Shown here piece by piece: positions 56,221 to 64,000 of a stretch of 64,000 nucleotides of DNA (positions are counted from its first letter, which is position 1; every line of letters starts with the position of its first letter). Both the position numbers and the translations under genes were made by a program. The notes below the pieces were generated by a model, which worked only from the letters and a program-made list of their open reading frames with translations, made no database searches and had not been told where the DNA came from. This DNA is from Aporrectodea caliginosa (lineage: Eukaryota; Annelida; Clitellata; Crassiclitellata; Lumbricidae): assembly GCA_020284085.1 (NCBI GenBank), contig JACEVL010000130.1, positions 504,001-568,000 on the forward strand, given 5' to 3'.

Positions 56221-56582
56221 ATGTTCATTCCACATAAGCCGTCAGAAGGTTGGCTTTCCTCCAAGCATCTGCTGCGCATGAGTCGTGCTCCACTTCCAGG
56301 ACTCGCCTTGTCACGTGACACCAAGGTCATCGAATGAGAGAACGACAGGCAGTCGCACCCTAGACACGCCCTCTGCCGCGCCTTCCCATGCGCCACTCTG
56401 CATCTGTTGCTCGTTAAGATTATTTTTCATGTGGTACTAAACCTAGTTTAGGATTAGGGTTGACCTATGCACGCGCCTTTCCTACATGTAGTAGACATTC
56501 TTACTTATACATTACCATACCTTATCCAAGTATTTGCGTCAAAACTCAGATAGAACGGAACGCGAAGAATGGGTTATATTAG

Positions 56583-56971
56583 CAGTGGCGGCGCCAGACA
56601 TTTTTTGTAACCAGAGCATAGCCAGGGCAAATGGGCAATCATACAAGCAACCAGTGCAGGAGCGGTTTATGCCCCAAATAAATTCTCGGCAAGGCAAAAA
56701 TTCTGGCAGGGCAAGGACCAGGGCAAAGGCTTCCAGAGGCGGCACCAGACAATTTTTTAACCAGGGCATAGCCAAGGCAGTCATAAAGTAACCAGCGCAG
56801 GGGGCGATATATGCCCCATATAAATTCTCGGCAGGGCAGAAATTCTGTCAACCCTGTGGCAGGGCCAAGGCTTTTTTACCAGGGCATTTTCCTTGGGTTG
56901 CCCTGTCGTAGTGACGCCACTGGCCAGGGCATTTGTCCTTGCATGCCCTGCAGGGTGTGGTGCCGCCACTG
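56583..56971 (+). mobile_element. 389 bp MITE with CAGTGGCGGC ends and internal duplication
   Basis: The ends CAGTGGCGGCGCCAGAC and TGGTGCCGCCACTG are inverted. The flanks TATATTAG and GTTATTAG match at 6 of 8 positions. Inside, the word set AACCAG-GCATAGCCA then AACCAG-GCAG and AAATTCTCGGCA occurs twice, about 175 bp apart (56609 and 56759). A truncated relative is at 1203-1294. Confidence 0.8.
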
Positions 56972-57004
56972 GTTATTAGCGTATACCCCGTTGATAGGAA
57001 TGTA

Positions 57005-57380
57005 CCACTCCAGAAGAAGGTATCATCGGATATGATACCATCTATCGCTAGATCTACATAAGAATGTATCACTAGATATTAATGTATCACTAGATACTAA
57101 TGTTTCACTAGATAAGATGGTACATTGAATAAGAATGTGGGCCCATCACTATAGATAAGAATGTGCATTAAAGTACCAGAAGATAATTATGAAGGTAGCC
57201 TATCAGAAAATAAGGAATTATCTGTAAATAAACGACAGATACGATATCATAAGTAGATAACGAGGTACCAATAGGTAAGACAATACTTACTTACTTACTT
57301 TAAGATAATAGCAGATAAGAAAGTACCAGCAGAAAAGAGGGTGTCAGCAGATAAGGCATTATCAAATAGATAAGAAGGTA
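57005..57380. repeat. Degenerate tandem repeat of CACTAGATA-type units
   Basis: TATCACTAGATATTAATG units at about 57065-57115 pass into looser GATAAGAATGTACCAGCAG-like units to 57380. Simple degenerate repeat; no coding content. Confidence 0.6.
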
Positions 57381-57721
57381 AAAAAATTCAAGTAGGCCCA
57401 TAAGTTCAGATTTATTTTTGAACTTTTAGCTGAATTTTTACATCCTTTTTTTATCTATTCACGATGCTTTCTACCTTTGCTAATGGTACCTTCCTTTCTG
57501 CTGGTACGTTCTTAAATGCCGAGATGACCTCTTGGTGGGCTTTACGCGTTGCCTCAATAACGACGTCCTACAATAATAGGGCTGGTTCTGTGGTACAGAA
57601 TAAAAAAATAATCGATTAAACGCCAGAAATTTAACTTCAATTCGATTAATTTGGTATCTGCTACGTAAAGCGTGAAAACTGTTAAAATGTAGTCACACTG
57701 AGTCAGCCTCTAGTCGTGGAG

Positions 57722-57883
57722 CCAACCAACGGATTCCTGTCAATAGTTGACAGATGGCATGGATGTTTCTGGACCAAGTTGCATCAGCAAAGGGGCAAGA
57801 CGACAGGTGACAGCGTTCGCAGCACACGATGACGCAACCGTCAAACAGAACCTCGATGGTATACAGAAGATGATGATGCAAGT
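57722..57883 (+). pseudogene. Coding-like repeat family, copy 2, left half
   Basis: The frame reads [20 protein letters not shown] then [18 protein letters not shown], up to the hAT insertion point. The right half continues at 60439. Together they form one open frame with a helical part followed by a beta-rich part. The organisation faintly recalls TRIM proteins (coiled coil then filamin-like domain), but I do not recognise the family. Confidence 0.55.
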
Positions 57884-58439
57884 CAGGCGCGTAACTAGCA
57901 TTACGCAATTACGCAACTGCGTAAAGATTTTAGCAGCTCTCAAAATTTTTTAACCGTTTAGATTACTTTTGACATTCTAGATTACTATTATTCGTTGAAT
58001 TTCTAATGTGCAGACTTTATTACTGTACAGTCAGTAAAACATTTCCCTTCGCCGACATAGTGAAGACTCTGCAAATTTCGTGGCACTTCTGAAATTTCGA
58101 TCACAGACCGACACTATAGATTAAATCATCGTAAGCTAATGTCATCTGGTCCACGCAAAACCCAGTACATAAGTCCGTTGATTCAAAAATCAGCTGATCC
58201 ACCTGTGTGGCCTGTGAGTTCGAGACATTATTGTGGCAGAATGTCGTGCGGCTAGGTTGTACACTTTATTGTTTGATGCGAGCACAGAACAGAATGATAT
58301 CGGTCAGCTTATACGATATGTTGATAGCGTGAGCAACCCGGTTCTCAGCATGTGGCAATAGAACAATTTATAGGGCCTAACTGTCATCCCAAGTTTTCCC
58401 AACTCTTGACACCACTGGCGAAACTATTGCGACACTCGT

Positions 58440-60045
58440 AAAGCAGCAGCTTTATGAAGTTGGTTTCTGTATATGTTAAGGTATCTTGATAAGGACAATT
58501 TGCTGCCGACTTTTCAATCTGGTTTTCGTAAGGGCCACTCCACGGAGACCCTGTTAGTTCGCCTCCTCTCTGATATCTATGGGGCAATTGATAGGTCACA
58601 GGTCATCCTCTTAGCATTATTTGCTGTCAGCACGGCGTTTGACACCGTCGATCACGATATCATTCTTAGGCGCCTATCTACCTCGTTTGGCCTTTCTGGT
58701 AACTTTCTTGACTGGATTGTTTCCTACCTCCATCACCGTTCCTTCTCTGCGGTCTACGTGTCTACTAGGACTCCATGTGTTCCTGTCCCGTTTGGCCTGC
58801 CCCAGGAATCTGTGCTGGGCCCTCTTCTCTAATTATATTATTTATACTGCTGATACTGGTCCTCTCCTGGCCTCTTGCTGAGCCTTGCTCTGTGCTGAAC
58901 CAATCTTATGCGGGTAACCTGCAGGCGTTTTTGCACTGTCCTGCGTCAGCAGCCATTACCGAAGCCCGGGCCATGAACCGGGCAATGGAGGCTCTCGAGG
59001 CCTGGATGTCCTCCAATCGCCTGCGGCTAAACTCATCTAAGACCCAGTTCATTTGGCTTGGCACGCGCCAGCAGCTCGCCAAAATTAATTTGGAGGCCCT
59101 TGCCCAGGAGTTCCCGCAGATTACTTCTCACAGTGGCAAAGAAATTAATTAATTGATAAATCCAGGCAGGCTATCAACTTTATAAAATAAAATTATAGGC
59201 GTTTATGTAATGTGATCGACGATCGTCATGAAAACTGCAATCTCTTAGAGAAAATAACATATCCAAAATTAAGTGGCCAAGGGCAGTATTTTGGGCCGTC
59301 GCCCCGGGCGGCATTTCAGCTCCGTACGCCATTGCATTCTCACCCTTTGTCCGGAACCTTGGTGTCACATTAGAATGATTAGACCAAGAACTAACGTTCG
59401 CACGGCATATATTATCAGCCTGCTATGCCGCGATTGTGTATACCAGCTGGCAGCTGCGTCAGCTTAGAGAGGTCTTCCGTTCCTTAACCTTTAATGCTGC
59501 CTTAATGCTTATCCACTTCTTTGTTGTTTCCCGTCTTGATTATTGCAGCGCCCTCTGCGTGGGTTTTCCGGCGAGTTGGGTGCTTGGTTCGGGTCTTACG
59601 CTCGGCGGCACGCTATATTGGTTGCATCCCAAGATTCCTCCATGTTACTGACTATATGCGGGATGTTTTGCATTGGCTTCCTTTCCCACAGTGGATCGCT
59701 TACCGGATCTCTTCCTTGGTCTGGCGCTGATGTGGTCTCTGTTTATCTACAGGAGCACCACCCTCAGCATCCAGCACCGTGGTTCTCCTCGCTCTTCTAG
59801 GCAGGCTGAGGTTCTTGTCTCCCGGTCGCGGACTTCTATTCTGCAGCGCCGTGCTATTTCTGTTGCTGGCCTGCAATCTGGAATGGGCTTCCTTTGGCAC
59901 TACGCCTAATGCCGAGAGCCCTTCAGATCACGTTATATTCTAACTTCAAGACAGTTCGGACTTCGGAGTTGGGTCGGGTGCGCTCCTAAGTAGATAATCT
60001 TGAAGGGCGCTATGTAAAATCTCTGTAATGAATGAATGAATAATA
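58440..60045 (+). mobile_element. 5'-truncated L2-type LINE, inactive
   Basis: Frames in order: LLPTFQSGFRKGHSTETLLV, FDTVDHDIILRRLSTSFGLS, PFGLPQ-SVLGPL, QSYAGNLQAFLHCP, WMSSNRLRLNSSKTQFIWLG, then past a MITE FVRNLGVTL, LTFARHIYQ, LDYCSALCVG, MRDVLHWLPF and RRAISVAGLQSGMGFLWHYA. This is the L2/CR1 reverse transcriptase. The catalytic YADD is replaced by YAGN, and there are several frameshifts. The 3' end is AATCTTGAAGGGCGCTATGT and then AATGAATGAATGAATAA. Confidence 0.9.
59131..59334. mobile_element. 204 bp MITE inside the LINE
   Basis: CAGTGGC and GCCATTG ends bracket an AT-rich interior. The flanks ACTTCTCA and CATTCTCA match at 6 of 8. Removing it joins two parts of the LINE coding region (…QIT and FVRNLGV), which supports the boundaries. 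Confidence 0.65.
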
Positions 60046-60438
60046 ATTTGCCAAAGAGCTGATGTAAAATGTTATTACTTTTAACCAAAAAGATTGTCTC
60101 CAAAATGGACCATTACAAACCAACAAATAAATTTATTTTCTTATGCTTTAGTTAATTGCTTCGATAGTCTGTCTGTTTCTAGTCTACGTTGGTTGCTGGG
60201 ACTTTGCAGCTGAACCCAGTTTAAAAATCAAAATATGAAATTATAATTATAATTTTCCAAAGAACTTATGTAAAATGTTATTACTTGAATCAAAAGTTGG
60301 TCTCCAAAATGCACCATTACAAACCCCTAAATTAAATTTTTTCTTACCCTGGGGAGAGCGCACAGCCCCTCCCCAGACCCCTCCCCTCACAGTCCTTCAA
60401 AACTGCGTAATTTTATGGAAGACCTGGTTACGCCACTG

Positions 60439-60610
60439 ATGCAAGTCCAATTCGTCGAGGTGCCAGGTGTTGTTAGAAGAGGCATTCGTCGAGTGTCGGT
60501 CGGTAGATTGAAGCGCCGCCAGTGGCTAACTGTCGAGGTCACTCCAATGACCTCTGACGGTCGTCCTCTGCGAGACGAAAACGCTCGGCTAAAGGTGGTG
60601 TCCACGGTCC
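60439..60610 (+). pseudogene. Coding-like repeat family, copy 2, right half
   Basis: The frame reads [20 protein letters not shown], then LKRRQWLTVEVTPMTSDGRP and LRDENARLKVVSTV. It continues the frame of 57722-57883 across the target duplication. The TVEV-PM-SDGRPL-DENA pattern resembles an immunoglobulin-like (filamin-type) repeat. Function unknown. Confidence 0.55.
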
Positions 60611-60613
60611 GTC

Positions 60614-60709
60614 CATTAGTCCGTAGCCATGGCTACATCATCGCAAGTGATCATTAGTCCGTAGCCATGGCTACATCATCGCAAGTGATCATTAGTCTGT
60701 AGCCATGGC
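60614..60709 (+). repeat. 38 bp tandem repeat, 2.5 copies
   Basis: CATTAGTCCGTAGCCATGGC followed by TACATCATCGCAAGTGAT repeats twice perfectly, then a partial third copy starts CATTAGTCTGTAGCCATGG. Confidence 0.9.
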
Positions 60710-61950
60710 CATCACAGTCTCAATGGGTTCTAAATCACGTCGTGAAAACAGCGGCTTCTCGTCCAATCTAGCAACTTTTGTAGCGCCATTTCAGTAGCGC
60801 ACAAGGCAGAGTCAAGGGCCGGGCCGGAGGGCCAGACTTTCGAGTTTAGGATGGCCTTTCTGAGTGCAATGAAACCCGCGAGTCGGTCCCTCAATGTGGT
60901 TACGAAATTTGTAACATCATAAAACATCTGGGAGATTTATACAAGGTCGTTAGAAAGACGAACATCTTCTGCTGGACCCTTTGTAAGCTTTGGTATCTGC
61001 TACTTCAGTAGTAATGTAACAGTAGTGCCTTGAATGTAACAATAGTAACTCTTAAGTAAAGCCCCATTCCATTCCATTCATATGCCTTGGGGCTTGGGCT
61101 GAGCCAGTCGAGATGCAGATGGATAGGATCATAGGCCTCAGGGCTATGTGCATTGATAGGAAGCCTCTCCACAGGCGTAGGCCCCAAACCCGCGGAGGGG
61201 GGATAAGAACCATGGCCGGACGAAACCGTCATCTAATTACCACGACTGGGTTCCTGGGTTCCTTTCCAATTTCCTACCCGCTCTTGCTACAGACTAAAAA
61301 GTGAAACACCGTAAAAAAACTTCTATGTCGCATGCGACCTGATTTTTGTAAGGTTTAGCCTACGGATGCACTGAGTATAGACCTATGGTACTCATTACCT
61401 TAGGCCCGCATATCTGTAGTTATAGGCCCAAACCTTTATAACATATGCTAGGTTTTTTAAATTCATGGTAGACACTACAAAACCACTTTTGCAGCTCTTT
61501 AAAACAGCCTGAAAGGCGCTACATAAATCTCGAAAGATATTTTGGTGAACCTGTTATTTACTGCCTCCGCTTCGCATGCGCGTTGCATTTAAACTAAACA
61601 GGAAAATCAATATCTTTAAATTGGTGAAATTCCAAATTGATGGAAGATGGCGAGCTCTCAGATCTGCATATTCATAAAGCCACATACATTTGTCATTTGT
61701 GTTTATTTTTGTGCAACGTTCTACCTGGGACTATTATTACTGAGTTATAATAATCCCAGGTTCTACATAATGCGGAAATAAATTATCAGGCTATTTCGGC
61801 TTTATGGCGGGACCAATTAACAGATGGCGCGCTAGCTTACACGAAAGCTCATGATAAAATACGGATAGTTACGGCTGGCGGAACATTAATATTTCCACTC
61901 CACATTGGAACCTATATAAACACTTATTTTCTCATGCCGAAGCTCAGACA
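60710..61950. other. Gene-free stretch
   Basis: No gene recognised. The frames around 60730-60927 and 61005-61304 have no motif or splice context. 61660-61760 contains an inverted word (tgggactattatta versus taataatccca). Confidence 0.35.
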
Positions 61951-61979
61951 GGCAATTAATCGTATAAAGAAGAGTCTCT

Positions 61980-62260
61980 CACCTCCTGACTTGAAAGATG
62001 TGAGACGAGAGATTCGCTGAGTGTCGCTATACACAACCAAACGTGTGTGCTACAGCTGCGCCGGCGATATGATGAATGCGGCATCGGCAGAACCTCTTTC
62101 CGGTTGCTCTAACCCAATTCGCGTTCTAGTTGCGACTGGTCAAGGCTGTGTGACGTAATGCCGCGTAATTTGATAAAAGCATAAACTCGCACCGCGTGAA
62201 GTAAGATAGCGGTCACAAGGCAGACGTTATGCAATACGGAACACACTAGTGATACCTATA
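61980..62260 (-). promoter_or_regulatory. Possible promoter or untranslated first exon on minus strand
   Basis: A GC- and CpG-richer island in AT-rich DNA. On the minus strand it has TTACGTCA (CRE-like), then ATCGCCGGCGCAGCTG, and ends with TCAGGAGGTGAGAGAC, a good splice donor. No coding start is visible, so this is only a candidate. Confidence 0.25.
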
Positions 62261-63500
62261 AAGGAATCGATAAACATCGTCAAATATAAACTAACCGCAT
62301 GTTACTGAATTATTCTGATATGAAGTTATATAAATCAATATCTTCATTATTAATGAATTCCTTATCCGTTACATAGCATTTTACTTGACACCGGAACGAA
62401 CAGAGGAGTTTGGCTATTGCGGACTTGATTTGATATAACACCGGTAAATAAGCTGGTCTCCCTGACGTGGCTTTGTTGGGTGCTGAGAAATTTTCGAAGA
62501 TTTACATTTCATTACACATACATTACATAACATTAATACAACCCCACCACGTGTAATTGTCTCCTCTGTGATACGCTAGCTGCACCGGTTTGTTTATATT
62601 TATTACTGTATTTTCTAAGAGGTCGTTGTTTTGCAGGAATCTTAGCAACAACTTTGAGTTATGTTAACGATGTGCAATAAAAACAACATTGTCAATAATC
62701 CAGGACTGGCTTGCACAGAAGTAAGAACTGTAATAAACTACTGCACTGGAGTTCGATAACCGAATCTTTCCTACGTTAACGCGCGCGTTCCTTGCATAAA
62801 TTAGTGACAGATGGCAGCACTCGATCCTCATAATATTATTTACGCAATGTTTTCGTAACAATTTCCTTAAACTTATAACTTTATAACTGCTTGAATAAAT
62901 ATTGCAACCATTAAAAAGTGCTAAGATGTAGTTTAATTTTTAACGCTTGTGGTAGACATTCATTAGGCCTAGGCCTATATATAGGCCTAGTTGGCGCCTT
63001 TGTATCACCTTCCATATTTCTTTATGATTAGCCTAAATGTTGCTATTGAAAGGCCATCATAGGCCTATATATAGGCTCACGCACACGCAAGGAATCTATG
63101 AGGCCCACCTAAGCGCTAGAAAATGACGGAAAGGAACATGGGTGTTTCATTGTCTCGTAATTGGAGGTTCATAAATAATATAACTATACGCCTGTGCTTC
63201 AAGCTATCCAAGGCCACTAGGATCGTTATCCCCTATATAGGCTAAGAGATCGTTGCCTGGGATGGTTTATAGGCTAATCTTAGTTGAGCACTAAGTAGGT
63301 ATATAAACCGCCATTGCATTTAGATTTTGTCATTAACCTACTTCGATCTAAACTGTGTACGTAGAACACTATTTGCATAGTAAAAAATTGGCAAATATCG
63401 CACTCGTTCACATACAATAATATTAATGTGTAAGCTTGTGCAATATCAAGCTTTGACAACGTCTTATTGCTGCTAAGGTCGATAACACGTATAGGCCCTA
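62261..63500. other. Gene-free stretch with GGCCTA palindromes
   Basis: No gene recognised. Clusters such as GGCCTAGGCCTATATATAGG (about 62968) and AGGCCTATATATAGGC (about 63060) are palindromic. Confidence 0.45.
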
Positions 63501-63510
63501 CGGTTGTGTG

Positions 63511-63935
63511 GTGCGGTGGTGTAGGGGGTATGTTCGGTGCCTTGTAGCCGGAGGGTTTCGGGTTCGAATCCACCTCAAGCCGCCGCGTAGCAGGGCTTTT
63601 TAAAGGAATTTTAGGACTGCACAACCTCTTCTCTCTTTTTCAAAAACCCATGGTAAATTTTTCCCAATTGGATGACAATGACCTTTTTTAGCAATTTTTC
63701 ACTGCACAAAAATGCTTTTACAGTTGCACAAATTGATTTAGAACTGCACATTTTGTGTAGAACTGCACGCTAAAAAAGCCCTGCCGCGTAGGGACCCTGG
63801 GCAAGTCCTTCACTGCAATTGCTCATGCGCTTCGGCGTGAAACTCCGATTCAGTGTCCGCGCTGTAGTCGGGAGCGCCTCTGAGTAGAAATCTTGAAGGG
63901 GCGCTATAACAAGTTCTCATACATACATACATAGG
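63511..63935 (+). mobile_element. tRNA-derived SINE, interrupted by a MITE
   Basis: The head GGTGGTGTAGGGGGTATGTT (A box) and GGGTTCGAATCC (B box) is followed, after the inserted MITE, by CCTGGGCAAGTCCTTCACTG and the 3' part GCGCCTCTGAGTAGAAATCT then TTGAAGGGGCGCTATAACAA and a CATA tail. The last 50 or so bases match the L2 LINE end at about 59985-60030, so that LINE family probably moved it. Confidence 0.82.
63591..63783. mobile_element. 193 bp hAT-type MITE inside the SINE
   Basis: The ends CAGGGCTTTTT and AAAAAGCCCTG are flanked by a perfect 8 bp duplication CCGCGTAG (63583-63590 and 63784-63791). The interior repeats ACTGCACAA/GAACTGCAC words. The SINE is continuous once it is removed. 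Confidence 0.9.
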
Positions 63936-64000
63936 CTACATACTAGGGTGGCCCTTAGCATACAGCCGGAATCTAAAAATCATAAAATTTAGCCTGGCAT

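Larger units (their letters stand above)
57884..60438. mobile_element. hAT-type element, 2.56 kb, with nested LINE and MITE
   Basis: The ends CAGGCGCGTAAC and GGTTACGCCACTG are inverted with few mismatches. They are flanked by a perfect 8 bp duplication ATGCAAGT (57876-57883 and 60439-60446). Near the right end is a duplicated block (ATGTAAAATGTTATTACTT at about 60062 and 60267) and a ccctggggagagcgcac GC-rich stretch common in hAT termini. No transposase frame remains. A LINE fills 58440-60045. Confidence 0.85.

Noticed and set aside
1..64000. Endogenous viral sequence or a bacterial-type operon
   Set aside because: No capsid, integrase, viral polymerase or envelope blocks were recognised, and the genes are intron-split with eukaryotic signals.

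Overview
This is animal nuclear DNA. Genes are split by GT-AG introns of 0.3 to 6 kb, the intergenic DNA is AT-rich, and it is packed with microsatellites, L2/CR1-type LINE pieces, tRNA-headed SINEs and many small non-autonomous DNA transposons. The palindrome TAGGCCTA recurs throughout. The gene products resemble vertebrate orthologues well, so a marine invertebrate deuterostome (echinoderm or hemichordate) is my best guess, but the sequence does not prove it.

Four protein-coding genes are supported. (1) EXD2, a DEDDy 3'-5' exonuclease, plus strand, ten exons at 6028-14253; the first exon is uncertain. (2) CCDC172, a coiled-coil protein, plus strand, seven exons at 16007-26248, whose terminal exon is duplicated in tandem. 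(3) A PNRC1/PNRC2-type nuclear-receptor coactivator and decapping cofactor, plus strand, coding in one exon at 30430-30969, followed by a long T/G-rich gene-free stretch. (4) OAT, ornithine aminotransferase, minus strand, eight coding exons at 39283-46806, complete at 436 codons. PNRC and OAT converge. The four genes have unrelated roles and I see no functional cluster.

Layout. 1-5.1 kb is mobile-element remnants, dominated by a 2.4 kb hAT element (2081-4464) with two LINE pieces nested in it. 5.1-14.7 kb is EXD2. 14.7-26.5 kb is CCDC172, whose introns hold a 192 bp MITE, a TTAA-flanked piggyBac-like element, a 900 bp CTAATCGATTAG-rich element and an 872 bp hAT derivative. 26.5-30.4 kb is LINE debris. 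30.4-38.6 kb is PNRC and its 3' side. 38.6-46.9 kb is OAT, with a 31 bp minisatellite and a large ATGT array in its introns. 46.9-64 kb has no gene I can recognise; it holds minisatellites, SINEs, MITEs and a four-level nest of insertions at 57.7-60.6 kb.

The most distinctive result is the set of hAT-type elements whose termini and 8 bp target duplications can be read directly (2081, 14292, 17802, 19278, 24054, 57884 and 63591, with near-perfect duplications at 51578, 56583 and 59131), which allows the insertion order to be reconstructed. The most interesting gene-level feature is the duplicated last exon of CCDC172, with a perfect 18 bp inverted repeat placed around the stop codon of the first copy.
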